DNA from: Nemertoderma westbladi
Lineage: Eukaryota > Xenacoelomorpha > Nemertodermatida > Nemertodermatidae
Assembly (NCBI GenBank): GCA_032718475.1
Contig: JAUCBJ010008397.1
Span: 1-50,816, forward strand
Direction of reading: 5' to 3'
DNA length: 50,816 nt
Of the stretch, positions 8,916-20,551 are shown piece by piece. A program made the position numbers and the translations under genes. Position 1 is the stretch's first letter; the number at the start of each line of letters is the position of its first letter. The notes under the pieces are model-generated. The model ran no database searches. It was not told the DNA's origin and worked only from the letters and a program-made list of their open reading frames with translations.

Positions 8916-11149
8916 ATTATTATTATTATTATTATTACACCCATAGTCAAAAATTGCACATATGAAATTTATTTCAAATAAAATAGATCATTAGATAAAA
9001 ATATATACAGTAAGTAGTGGGGGAGGAGACTAACCAGGCCCGTGCACTTACGGTTAGCCATTCCATTATTTAAGTTAATTAATTTGTATACTAAACGTTA
9101 TAAGTACATGTAAAAGTAACTAAAAAGTATTAAATAATTAAACGTTTCCCGGATAAAAATATTTTTCTAAAAAATATTGTTAAAGATATTTTTCTACTGC
9201 CCGTACTTAAATATATTAACAATAAATAGTATTATATAATAACATGAGTTATGCCAAAAATAATCCAATTATTATAAAAATCTGTTAAAACTGCAGTATT
9301 TTAAAAGGTCTACATCCCGTGCTAAAATATTACTAAAAATATTAATGTTTGGGGCTGATGCAGCATTAGAAGGTAGGTCGTTCCACATACTAACTATCCT
9401 ATTACAAAAATATTTCTGACAAATTTGTAGGCGGCAAAAATTGTGTTGCAATTTATATTGGTGACCTCTAAGACCCCTTCGTGAAGCAAAGCTAAAAAAG
9501 TCATCAAAATTAATTTGCACTGCACCGGTGATTATAGAGAAAACCTGTTTTAAATCAAACACATGACGTCTAACTTCGAGTGGTTGTAAGTTTAAGTACT
9601 CAAGTCTATCTAAATAAGGCACCATGGTTAATTTACATCTAAAAAATAATCTGCGCGTAAAATATCTCTGTACGTGTTCGATCAGATCTATATGTCCTTT
9701 GGTAAAAGGAGACCAAATTACTGTACAATATTCCAATAAGGGACGCACGTAAGATTTATAAGCACAAATTAGGGCTGCCATATTACGAGTACGAAAACAT
9801 CTAAAAATCATATTGATTACTTTAGTTGATTTCAGAGCACGCTCATGGCAATGTTTATTAAATTTAAAATCAGAAGAAATCGTAACTCCCAGATCCTTAC
9901 AATCATCCTCTGCTTCAACAAGTTTACTATCTAGAAAATATTGCTGTTGAGGGTTATTGTAACCTAAATAGAGCACTATACATTTGTGTGGAGCGATATT
10001 CAACTGCCATTTATTAGACCATTCTGTGATTTTGTACAGAGACTGTGATATCAGTAAGTGGTCGCTGGATGGCGCATATATTTTGACGTCGTCAGCAAAT
10101 AGTTTACACGATAACCCTAAATTAAAAATATCCGGTAAATCGTTAATAAAAAGCACAAATAAAATTGGACCTAGTACGCTACCTTGTATGGTGCCCGACG
10201 TAACTGGACTATAATCAGAGAAACTACTACCAACTAAAATACGTTGTGATCTATATGCGAGAAAAGCCTTTAACCAATAAAATAAGTCACCTACTATACC
10301 GTAAGAAGAAAGTTTACATAAAAGTTTTTGGTGCACAACAGAATCAAAGGCTTTCGCAAAGTCTATGTAGATTACATCAACAGTGCACTTTCTATCTAAT
10401 AATTTAATCCAATCCTTTGTACATTCTAATAGCTGGGTACATGTAGACTTATTTTTTAAGAAGCCATGTTGGGCCTTATTAATTAATTTGTTAGTAAATA
10501 AGTAATCACACAAATCTTGTTTAATACACTGCTCCATAATTTTACACGCAATACAAGTCAATGAAACGGGTCTGTAGTTATATGGGTCACTCGAGTTTCC
10601 TTTTTTGTACAACGGGACAATAATAGCTGTAGACCAAATTGAAGGAAGGGCATGTGATTTAAAAGAAATATTAAAAATAACAGATAACGGTAAAGATAAA
10701 ACTGACGCTAAATTACTGAATAAAATGCACGGAAAACCGTCAGGCGTACGACTTGTTTTAGAACCTAATTTACGAATAATTGAGAAAACACGATCAACTG
10801 AAAAATCGACTTTAGAAATATATACAGATTGCGGGACCCTCCGCGTAAATGTAGGGCAATCGTTATTATCAATATTAAAATTGTCTGACAGAACCTTAGC
10901 GAAAATATCAGCCTTGACGGCATCATCTACAATTGTGGCACCATTAATGAAAGAGGTGAAATTCCCTGTCTAGATTTGCACTTTAAGTTTACGTAATTAA
11001 ACAAAACATTCGCCTTTCCACTGTTTAGAATTTTATATTCTCGTAAACATTCAGATCGGAGAATTGCCTCCGACAGTTCCTTACAACAACGGTTGTAATC
11101 TGATTTACCGATCTCCGTGTGGCGCCGGCGCCAAAGTAACTTTTTCTTT
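8916..11149 (-). mobile_element. LINE-1 copy 1: 5'-truncated non-LTR retrotransposon (CR1/Jockey-like)
   Basis: 2234 bp on the minus strand. The 3' end is the (TAA)n tail, seen as ATT repeats from 8916. The 5' end is truncated at 11149 within the linker between endonuclease and reverse transcriptase; no endonuclease is present. The truncation point, frameshift and target duplication are shared by all three copies, so they descend from one insertion by duplication. One difference (G at 9500, A at 21136 and in copy 3) groups copies 2 and 3. Confidence 0.85.
9272..10969 (-). CDS. LINE-1 reverse transcriptase, 5'-truncated ORF (copy 1)
   Basis: The frame is open from the codon after the TAG at 10972-10970 to the stop near 9272, about 565 codons. 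There is no plausible ATG at the point where conserved sequence begins, because the frame is a truncated piece of ORF2. Seen in order: a pre-RT linker with TSRTPDGFPCILF, VPLYKKGNSSDPYNYRPVSL, HGFLKNKSTCTQLLE, motif A IDFAKAFDSV, motif B TIQGSVLGPILF, and motif C LFADDVKIYA. The C-terminal thumb region has VRPLLEYCTVIWSP. Both catalytic aspartates of FADD are kept. Upstream of 10970 the protein continues in another frame (KKLLWRRRHTEIGKSDYNR at about 11140-11085), so a frameshift lies near 10960. No endonuclease is present; the copy cannot be autonomous. Confidence 0.8.
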   Translation of the reverse strand, partial: TGNFTSFINGATIVDDAVKADIFAKVLSDNFNIDNNDCPTFTRRVPQSVYISKVDFSVDRVFSIIRKLGSKTSRTPDGFPCILFSNLASVLSLPLSVIFNISFKSHALPSIWSTAIIVPLYKKGNSSDPYNYRPVSLTCIACKIMEQCIKQDLCDYLFTNKLINKAQHGFLKNKSTCTQLLECTKDWIKLLDRKCTVDVIYIDFAKAFDSVVHQKLLCKLSSYGIVGDLFYWLKAFLAYRSQRILVGSSFSDYSPVTSGTIQGSVLGPILFVLFINDLPDIFNLGLSCKLFADDVKIYAPSSDHLLISQSLYKITEWSNKWQLNIAPHKCIVLYLGYNNPQQQYFLDSKLVEAEDDCKDLGVTISSDFKFNKHCHERALKSTKVINMIFRCFRTRNMAALICAYKSYVRPLLEYCTVIWSPFTKGHIDLIEHVQRYFTRRLFFRCKLTMVPYLDRLEYLNLQPLEVRRHVFDLKQVFSIITGAVQINFDDFFSFASRRGLRGHQYKLQHNFCRLQICQKYFCNRIVSMWNDLPSNAASAPNINIFSNILARDVDLLKYCSFNRFL

Positions 11150-11158
11150 CTCTATTTA

Positions 11159-12201
11159 TCCACGAAGCTAAGGAAAATCAACTACTTTCGCTAAGAAAGA
11201 TTTTCCTTAGCTGAGATGGTCTATTCATAGTGGGCTATTTTACTTGTGTGAGGCAGATTTGGTTTTTTTTGATCGGTGAAAAAACTAGCCTTTAAAAGTA
11301 CCCTGAAATTTTGCATGTATATACTACTCGTCGAGGCGCATCTTTTGGGCTGGGTCTCATATCCAGGAAAAATCTGGTTTCCATGGCAACGGACTTAGAA
11401 AAAAGTCTATGTATTTCAAGTCAATATCTATAACTCTATTTGTAGGAAAACTATAATAGATATAAACTTGGGGTTTCTCAACACAACTATAAGGTCCATA
11501 GCAGAGCCGATTGAGGTTAAATAGAAAATCCAGTTACCCTGGCAACCGGGCTAAACAGATGTTAAAATTTATAAAATGTTAATTTGAAGCCTAAGGTTAA
11601 GGTTTGATGACTTGGGACCAATCCCTACCCCCACTATATAACTTATTCTGCGTCCGAATTTGATTGTTCTATTTTGCAGTTACCTTGACAACCGCTGAAA
11701 ACAGATGTTTTTATACGAAAATTATTCATTTGTACATAGACTTCACGATAAAATTTTACGAAACTAGGTATGTGTTATCTGGACCACTAGTTGGAACTTT
11801 TAGTGAAACTCAAAACATTCCAGAAATATCTAGTTACCATGGTAACTGTAGTTTTTTTAAAGTTATATATCATTCAAGTCTATAATCATAACTCTATTTG
11901 GAGAAAAACTGTAATATATATAAACTTGGGGTTTTGCAACTCATCTATAAGGTCCATATCCATATACAAGCCGTTCGAAGTTAATTAGAAAATCTATTTA
12001 CCATAGCAACAAGAGTAAACAGATGTTAAAATTAATAAAATGATAATTTGAAGCACAATTTAATAGTATTATGACTTGGGACCAACACCTACCCCCACTA
12101 TATGACTTATTCTGCATCCGAATTACATTGTTCTATTTTTCAGTTTCCATGACAACCACTGCAAACAGATGCATTTTGATAGAAAATCTGTAATTTGGAC
12201 A
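11159..12201 (+). mobile_element. RC5: 3'-truncated rolling-circle element
   Basis: TC start at 11159, right after the A of the LINE-1 flank. The copy runs through leader and monomers and stops at 12201 in GGACA, where RC6 begins. Its own 3' end is absent, so RC5 and RC6 together (11159-13464) behave as one insertion. Its monomer variant with AGAGTAAACAGATG reappears in the 3' half of RC6. Confidence 0.7.
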
Positions 12202-13464
12202 TCCACGAAGCTAAGGAAAATCAACTACTTTCGCTAAGAAAGATTTTCCTTAGCTGAGATGGTCTATTCATAGTGGGCTATTTTACTTGTGTGAGGCAGA
12301 TTTGGGGTTTTTTGATAGGCGAAAAAACTAGCCTTTAAAAGTACCCTGAAATTTTGCATGTATATACTACTCGGCGAGGCGCATCTTTTGGGCCGGGTCT
12401 CATATCCAGGAAAAATCTGGTTTCCATGGCAACGGACTTCAAAAAAAGTCTATGTATTTCAAGTCAATATTTATAACTCTATTTGTAGGAAAACTATAAT
12501 AGATATAAACTTGGGAATTCGCAACACAACTATAAGGTCCATAGCAGATCCGATTGAAGCTAAATAGAAAATCCAGTTACCTTGGCAACCGGGATAAACA
12601 GATGTTAAAATTTATAAAATGATAATTTGAGGCCTAAGGGCAAGGTGTTATGACTTGAGACCAACCCCTACCCCCACTATATAACTTATTCTGCATCCGA
12701 ATTACATTGTTCTATTTTTCAGTTACCATGACAACAGCCGAAAACAGATGTTTTTATACAAAAATTATTCATTTGGACATAGACTTCGCGATAAAATTTT
12801 ACAAAACTGGGTATGTGTTATCTGCACCACTAGTTGGAACTTTTAGTGAAACTTAAATCATTCCAGAAATTTAGTTACCATGGTAACTGTAGTTTATTAA
12901 ACTCTATATCATTCAAGTCTATATTGATAACTCTATTTCTAGCAAAACTGTAATATATATAAACTTGGGGTTTTGTAACTCATCTATAAGGTCCATATAC
13001 AAGCCGTTCGAAGTTAATTAGAAAATCCATTTACCATAGCAACAAGAGTAAACAGATGTTAAAATTAATAAAATGATAATTTGAAGCACAATTTAATAGT
13101 ATTATGACTTGGGACCAACACCTACCCCCACTATATGACTTATTCTGCATCCGAATTACATTGTTCTATTTTTCAGTTTCCATGACAACCACTGCAAACA
13201 GATGCATTTTGATAGAAAATCTGTAATTTGGACATAAACTACAATATTTTCTGAAACTCGATGTATTATCTGAAAAACAATCTGGACTGAATCTTTTTTC
13301 AAAGGTAAAACCAACAGTTCCAGAGAACTCTAGTTTCCATGGGAATAGAAGTTATTTATTGGCAAATGCTACTAAACTAGGCTAAGCAACGAACCAAATT
13401 GTGGCCGTTTGTTTAATTTTCCTTAGCTTCGTGGTTGCATTTCCTTTAGGAAATGCCTTTCTAG
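12202..13464 (+). mobile_element. RC6: rolling-circle element, apparently chimeric
   Basis: 1263 bp, CTAG end at 13461-13464, followed by TAGAATAACC of the host. The 5' half resembles RC1 (leader with CGGCGAGG). From about 12985 the sequence switches to the RC5 variant (AAGCCGTTCGAAGTTAATT). This points to recombination between copies. Confidence 0.7.
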
Positions 13465-13982
13465 TAGAATAACCGCAATAGATATAAACTTGGGGTTTCT
13501 CAACTCAATGATAAGGACAACAGTCGAGCTGATTGAGGTTAATTAGAAAATCCAGTTACCAGGGCAACCATGCTAAACTGATGTTCAAATTTATAAAATG
13601 GTTATTTGAAGCATAACATTAAGGTATTACGACTTGGGACCAATCCCTACCCCCACTATATCACTAATTACGCATCCAATTTAAATTGTCGCATTTTTCA
13701 GTTTCCATGACAACCACTACAAACAGACGTTTTAACAATTAAATCCTTTGTTTTACACATTAACTACTCAATGAAACTGAATTGAAGTATGTGTCACCTG
13801 GAACCACAAACCGGATCTTAATGTAATCCTCAGCAGTTCTAGAAAATTCCGGTTGCCATTGTAATATGAGTTTTTAAGGCATATGCCTCTTAACTCAGTA
13901 AAGCAATGAAGTGATGAGTCAAAGTGTGTTTAATTTTCCTTAGCTTCGTGGTTGCATTTCCTTTAGGAAATGCCTTTCTAGT

Positions 13983-15253
13983 TCCACGAAGCTAAGGAAA
14001 ATCAACTACTTTCGCTAAGAAAGATTTTCCTTAGCTGAGATGGTCTATTCATAGTGGGCTATTTTACTTGTGTGAGGCAGATTTGGGGTTTTTTGATAGG
14101 CGAAAAAACTAGCCTTTAAAAGTACCCTGAAATTTTGCATGTATATACTACTCGACGAGGCGCATCTTTTGGGCCGGGTCTCATATCCAGGAAAAATCTG
14201 GTTTCCATGGCAACGGACTTCAAAAAAAGTCTATGTATTTCAAGTCAATATTTATAACTCTATTTGTAGGAAAACTATAATAGATATAAACTTGGGGTTT
14301 CGCAACACAACTATAAGGTCCATAGCAGATCCGATTGAGGCTAAATAGAAAATCCAGTTACCTTGGCAACCGGGATAAACAGATGTTAAAATTTATAAAA
14401 TGTTAATTTGAAGCCTAAGGGCAAGGTGTTATGACTTGGGACCAACCCCTACCCCCACTATATAACTTATTCTGCATCCGAATTACATTGTTCTATTTTT
14501 CAGTTACCATGACAACCGCTGAAAACATATGTTTTTATTCAAAACTTATTCATTTGGACATAGACTTCACGATAAAATTTTACAAAACTGGGAATGTGTT
14601 ATCTGGACCACTAGTTGGAACTTTTAGTGAAACTTAAATTATTCCAGAAATTTAGTTACCATGGTAACTGTAGTTTATTAAACTCTATATCATTCAAATC
14701 TATATTGATAACTCTATTTGTAGCAAAACTGTAATATATATAAACTTGGGGTTTTGCAACTCATCTATAAGATCCATATCCAAGCCGTTTGAGGTTAATT
14801 AGAAAATACAGTTACCATAGCAACAAGTCTAAACAGATGTTAAAATTTATAACATGATAATTTGAAGCACAAGTTAATAGTATTATGACTTGGGACTAAC
14901 CCCTACCCCCACTATATGACTTATTCTGCATCCGAATTACATTGTTCTATTTTTCAGTTTCCATGACAACCACTGCAAACAGATGCATTTTGATAGAAAA
15001 TCGGTAATTTGGACATAAACTACAATATTTTCTGAAACTCAGTATATATATGTGTTATCTGAACCACAATTTGTACTGAATTTTTTTTCAAAGGTTAAAG
15101 CAACAGTTCCAGAGAACTCTAGTTTCCATGGGAATAGAAGTTAATTATTGACAATTGCTACTAAACGAGGCTAAGCAACGAACCAAAGTGTGGCCGTTTG
15201 TTTAATTTTCCTTAGCTTCGTGGTTGCATTTCCTTTAGGAAATGCCTTTCTCG
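13983..15253 (+). mobile_element. RC7: rolling-circle element joined head-to-tail to RC4
   Basis: 1271 bp, CTCG end at 15250-15253. Only one T (13982) separates it from the CTAG of RC4. Identical head-to-tail junctions occur at 23312 and 32705. RC7 matches RC12 and RC17 (offset 9330 to RC12) and belongs to the triplicated module. Confidence 0.8.
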
Positions 15254-15632
15254 TAATAGTATTATGACTTGGGACTAACCCCTACCCCCACTATATGACT
15301 TATTCTGCATCCAAATTACATTGTTCTATTTTTAAGTTTCCATGACAACCACTGCAAACAGATGCATTTTGATAGAAAATCGGTAATTTGGACATAAACT
15401 ACAATATTTTCTGAAACTCAGTACATGTGTTATCTGAACCACAATCTGTACTGAATTTTTTTTCAAAGGTTAAAGCAACAGTTCCATCGAACTCTAGTTT
15501 CCATGGGAATAGAAGTTAATTATTGACAATTGCTACTAAACGAGGCTAAGCAAGCAACGAACCAAAGTGTGGCCGTTTGTTTACTTTTCCTTAGCTTCGT
15601 GGTTGCATTTCCTTTAGGAAATGCCTTTCTCG
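15254..15632 (+). mobile_element. RC3 3' part
   Basis: Continues RC3 from its break at 8176 and ends with the subterminal repeat, stem-loop and CTCG at 15629-15632. It is followed by TAGACTTGAATGA, the continuation of RC-A. Confidence 0.75.
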
Positions 15633-15645
15633 TAGACTTGAATGA
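15633..15645 (-). mobile_element. RC-A segment 3 (13 bp)
   Basis: TAGACTTGAATGA links the host left of RC3 (ending 7284) to the host right of RC8 (starting 16922). It is the inverse of TCATTCAAGTCTA found in every copy. It is too short to prove alone, but it fits both junctions exactly. Confidence 0.65.
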
Positions 15646-16921
15646 TCCACGAAGCTAAGGAAAATCAACTACTTTCGCTAAGAAAGATTTTCCTTAGCTG
15701 AGATGGTCTATTCATAGTGGGCTATTTTACTTGTGTGAGGCAGATTTGGGGTTTTTTGATAGGCGAAAAAACTAGCCTTTAAAAGTACCCTGAAATTTTG
15801 CATGTATATACTACTCGGCGAGGCGCATCTTTTGGGCCGGGTCTCATATCCAGGAAAAATCTGGTTTCCATGGCAACGGACTTCAAAAAAAGTCTATGTA
15901 TTTCAAGTCAATATTTATAACTCTATTTGTAGGAAAACTATAATAGATTTAAACTTGGGGTTTTGCAACACAACTATAAGGTCCATAGCAGATCCGATTG
16001 AGGCTAAATAGAAAATCCAGTTACGTTGGCAACCGGGATAAACAGATGTTAAAATTTATAAAATGATAATTTGAGGCCTAAGGGCAAGGTGTTATGACTT
16101 GAGACCAACCCCTACCCCCACTATATAACTTATTCTGCATCCGAATTACATTGTTCTATTTTTCAGTTACCATGACAACAGCCGAAAACAGATGTTTTTA
16201 TACAAAAATTATTCATTTGGACATAGACTTCGCGATAAAATTTTACAAAACTGGGTATGTGTTATCTGCACCACTAGTTGGAACTTTTAGTGAAACTTAA
16301 ATCATTCCAGAAATTTAGTTACCATGGTAACTGTAGTTTATTAAACTCTATATCATTCAAGTCTATATTGATAACTCTATTTCTAGCAAAACTGTAATAT
16401 ATATAAACTTGGGGTTTTGTAACTCATCTATAATTTCCATATCCATCCAAGCCGTTTGAGGTTAATTAGAAAGTACAGTTACCATAGCAACAAGACTAAA
16501 CAGATGTTACTATTTATAAAATGATAATTTGAAGCACAAGTTAATAGTATTATGACTTGGGACCAAGACCTACCCCCACTATATGACTTATTCTGCATCC
16601 GAATTACATTATTATATTTTTCAGTTTCCATGACAACCACTGCAAACAGATGCATTTTGATAGAAAATCGGTAATTTGGACATAAACTACAATATTTTCT
16701 GAAACTCGGTATATGTGTTATAATCTGAACCACAATCTGGACTGAATCTTTTTTCAAAGGTAAAACCCACAGTTCCAGAGAACTCTAGTTTCCATGGGAA
16801 TAGACGTAAATTATTGGCAATTGCTACTAAACTAGGCTATAAGCAACGAACCAAAGTGTGGCCGTTTGTTTAATTTTCCTTAGCTTCGTGGTTGCATTTC
16901 CTTTAGGAAATGCCTTTCTCG
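15646..16921 (+). mobile_element. RC8: full-length rolling-circle element
   Basis: 1276 bp, TC at 15646 to CTCG at 16918-16921. Almost identical to RC1 and RC15. It is inserted in RC-A between A and T (AATGA and TATAATC). Confidence 0.8.
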
Positions 16922-17055
16922 TATAATCTGTAATAAACTCCAGTTACCACGGTAACTAGATATTTCTGGAATGTTTTTTAGTTTCACTAAAAGTTCCAAC
17001 TAGTGGTCTAGTTAACACATAACCAGTTTCGTAAAATTTTATCGTGAAGTCTATG
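16922..17055 (-). mobile_element. RC-A segment 4
   Basis: Inverse of the RC internal sequence around the GTTACCGTGGTAAC palindrome and the TAGTTGGAACTTTTAGTG stretch. It stops at 17055 where RC9 begins. The expected rest of RC-A (5' leader) is not adjacent, so a deletion or rearrangement is likely. Confidence 0.7.
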
Positions 17056-18311
17056 TCCACGAAGCTAAGGAAAATCAACTACTTTCGCTAAGAAAGATTT
17101 TCCTTAGCTGAGATGGTCTATTCATAGTGGGCTATTTTACTTGTATGAGGCAGATTTGGGGTTTTTTGATAGGTGAAAAAACTAGCCTTTAAAAGTACCC
17201 TGAAAGTTTGCATGTATATACTACTCGTCGAGGCGCATCGTGTGGGATGGGTCTCATATCCAGGAAAAATCTGGTTTCCATGGCAACGGACTTAGAAAAA
17301 AGTCTATGTATTTCAAGTCAATCTTTATAACTCTATTTGTAGAAAAACTATAATAGATATAAACTTGGGGTTTCTCAACTCAACTATAAGGTCCATGGCA
17401 GAGCCGATTGAGGTTAAATAGAAAATTCAGTTACCTTGGCAACCGGGCTAAACAGATGTTAAAATTTATAAAATGTTAATTTGAAGCCTAAGGTTAAGGT
17501 GTTATGACTTGGGACCAACCCCTACCCCCACTATATAACTTATTCTGCGTCCGAATTTGATTGTTCTATTTTGCAGTTACCATGACAACCGCTGTAAACA
17601 GATGTTTTTATACAAAAATTACTAATTTGGACATAGACTTCGCTATAAAATGTTACGAAACTAGTTATGTGTTAACTAGACCACTAGTTGGAACTTTTAG
17701 TGAAACTAAAAAACATTCCAGAAATATCTAGTTACCGTGGTAACTGGAGTTTATTACTGATTATATCATTCAAGTCTATATTCATAACTCTATTTATAGA
17801 ATAACCGCAATAGATATAAACTTGGGGTTTCTCAACTCAATGATAAGGACAATAGTCGAGCTGATTCAGGTTAATTAGAAAATCCAGTTACCAGGGCAAC
17901 CATGCTAAACAGATGTTCAAATTTATAAAATGGTTATTTGAAGCATAACATTAAGGTATTACGACTTGGGACCAATCCCTACCCCCACTATATCACTAAT
18001 TACGCATCCAATTTAATTTGTCGCATTTTTCAGTTTCCATGACAACCACTACAAACAGACGTTTTAACAATTAAATCCTTTGTTTTACACATTAACTACT
18101 CAATGAAACTGAATTGAAGTATGTGTCACCTGGAACCACAAACCGGATCTTAATGTAATCCTCAGCAGTTCTAGAAAACTCCGGTTGCCATGGTAATGAG
18201 TTTTAAAGGCATATGCCTCTTAACTCTGTAAAGCAATGAAGTGATGAGTCAAAGAGTGTTGAATTTTCCTTAGCTTCGTGGTTGCATTTCCTTTAGGAAA
18301 TGCCTTTCTAG
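17056..18311 (+). mobile_element. RC9: full-length uninterrupted element, second 3' subfamily
   Basis: 1256 bp, CTAG end at 18308-18311. It carries the empty version of the LINE-1 target (CTCTATT once at 17788-17794, followed by TATAGAATAACC) and is the best reference for RC4, RC11 and RC16. Its 3' part has a GGCATATGCC palindrome. Confidence 0.8.
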
Positions 18312-18317
18312 TACATA

Positions 18318-18495
18318 GAAAGTAGTTGATTTTCCTTAGCTTCGTGGATTTTGCAGTTACCTTGACAACCGCTGAAAACAGATGTTTTTATACGAAAATT
18401 ATTCAAATGAATAATTTTCGTATAAAAACATCTGTTTTCAGCGGTTGTCAAGGTAACTGCAAAATCCACGAAGCTAAGGAAAATCAACTACTTTC
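18318..18495. repeat. Near-perfect 178-bp palindrome, head-to-head RC 5' ends
   Basis: Arms of 88 bp (18318-18405 and 18408-18495) are exact reverse complements around a two-base AA centre at 18406-18407. Each arm holds the first 31 bp of an RC 5' end (TC at 18348 on minus, 18465 on plus) plus RC internal sequence with a GTTACCTTGACAAC motif. The plus-strand side continues into RC10; the minus side stops after CTACTTTC. Confidence 0.85.
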
Positions 18496-19812
18496 GCTAA
18501 GAAAGATTTTCCTTAGCTGAGATGGTCTATTCATAGTGGGCTATTTTACTTGTGTGAGGCAGATTTGGTTTTTTTTGATAGGTGAAAAAACTAGCCTTTA
18601 AAAGTACCCTGAAATTTTGCATGTATATACTACTCGTCGAGGCGCATCTTTTGGGCTGGGTCTCATATCCAGGAAAAATCTGGTTTCCGTGGCAACGGAC
18701 TTAGAAAAAAGTCTATGTATTTCAAGTCAATATTTATAACTCTATTTGTAGGAAAACTATAATAGATATAAACTTGGGGTTTCTCAACACAACTATAAGG
18801 TCCATAGCAGAGCCGATTGAGGTTAAATAGAAAATCCAGTTACCTTGGCAACCGGGCTAAACAGATGTTAAAATTTATAAAATGTTAATTTGAAGCCTAA
18901 GGTTAAGGTGTTATGACTTGGGACCAACCCCTACCCCCACTATATAACTTATTCTGCATCCGAATTACATTGTTCTATTTTTCAGTTACCATGACAACCG
19001 CTGAAAACAGATGTTTTTATACAAAAATTATTCATTTGGACATAGACTTCGCGATAAAATTTTACAAAACTGGGTATGTGTTATCTGGACCACTAGTTGG
19101 AACTTTTAGTGAAACTTAAATCATTCCAGAAATTTAGTTACCATGGTAACTGTAGTTTATTAAACTCTATATCATTCAAGTCTATATTGATAACTCTATT
19201 TGTAGCAAAACTGTAATATATATAAACTTGGGGTTTTGCAACTCATCTATAAGATCCATATCCAAGCCGTTTGAGGTTAATTAGAAAATACAGTTACCAT
19301 AGCAACAAGTCTAAACAGATGTTAAAATTTATAAAATGATAATTTGAAGCACAAGTTAATAGTATTATGACTTGGGACCAACCCCTACCCCCACTATATG
19401 ACTTATTCTGCATCCGAATTACATTGTTCTATTTTTCAGTTTCCATGACAACCACTGCAAACAGATGCTTTTGATACAAAAATCGGTAATTTGGACATAA
19501 ACTACCAATAATTTTACTGAAACTCGGATATGTGTTATCTGAACCACAATCTGACGAATCTTTTTGTCAAAGCTCAAGAACAGTTCCAGAGAACTCTAGT
19601 TTCCATGGGAATAGAGTTTATTAAAGTGCTATATGCATCAAGTCAAATTCAATACTCTGTATTTCTAGCAAATGATGTAGATAAATCAAATTGGGAGTGT
19701 TGATATCTGTAAGGTCCATATACACCTTCGTAGGTTCAATTACAAATCCTTACCTAGCAATAATGACTAAACAATGTTAACAATTTAGTAACAATATATT
19801 TAAGCTACAAGT
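18465..19812 (+). mobile_element. RC10: rolling-circle element with diverged 3' part, no 3' terminus
   Basis: Standard leader and monomers to about 19455. From there to 19812 the sequence aligns to RC monomers only with many single-base indels, unlike the clean copies around it. It stops at RC11 without subterminal repeat or stem-loop. Confidence 0.65.
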
Positions 19813-20551
19813 TCCACGAAGCTAAGGAAAATCAACTACTTTCGCTAAGAAAGATTTTCCTTAGCTGAGATGGTCTATTCATAGTGGGCTATTTTACTTG
19901 TATGAGGCAGATTTGGGTTTTTTTGATAGGTGAAAAAACTAGACTTTAAAAGTACCCTGAAATTTTGCATGTATATACTACTCGTCGAGGCGCATCGTGT
20001 GGGATGGGTCTCATATCCAGGAAAAATCTGGTTTCCATGGCAACGGACTTAGAAAAAAGTCTATGTATTTCAAGTCAATCTTTATAACTCTATTTGTAGA
20101 AAAACTATAATAGATATAAACTTGGGGTTTCTCAACTCAACTATAAGGTCCATGGCAGAGCCGATTGAGGTTAAATAGAAAATCCAGTTACCTTGGCAAC
20201 CGGGCTAAACAGATGTTAAAATTTATAAAATGTTAATTTGAAGCCTAAGGTTAAGGTGTTATGACTTGGGACCAACCCCTACCCCCACTATATAACTTAT
20301 TCTGCGTCCGAATTTGATTGTTCTATTTTGCAGTTACCATGACAACCGCTGTAAACAGATGTTTTTATACAAAAATTACTAATTTGGACATAGACTTCGC
20401 TATAAAATTTTACGAAACTAGTTATGTGTTAACTAGACCACTAGTTGGAACTTTTAGTGAAACTAAAAAACATTCCAGAAATATCTAGTTACCGTGGTAA
20501 CTGGAGTTTATTACAGATTATATCATTCAAGTCTATATTCATAACTCTATT

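Larger units (their letters stand above)
8177..13981 (+). mobile_element. RC4: rolling-circle element split by LINE-1 copy 1 and by RC5/RC6
   Basis: Own sequence is 8177-8915, 11157-11158 and 13465-13981, ending in CTAG at 13978-13981. LINE-1 sits at 8916-11149 with a 7-bp target duplication. The block 11159-13464 sits between the A at 11158 and the T at 13465. The uninterrupted version of the second site is visible at 22791-22800 in RC11. RC4 and RC11 share leader variants (for example the GCATCGTGTGGGATGG stretch) as well as the LINE insertion. Confidence 0.75.

Noticed and set aside
10605-10973. A 122-codon plus-strand frame antisense to LINE-1, present three times
   Set aside because: It is the shadow of the minus-strand ORF2 linker, which shows recognisable LINE motifs in the other strand.
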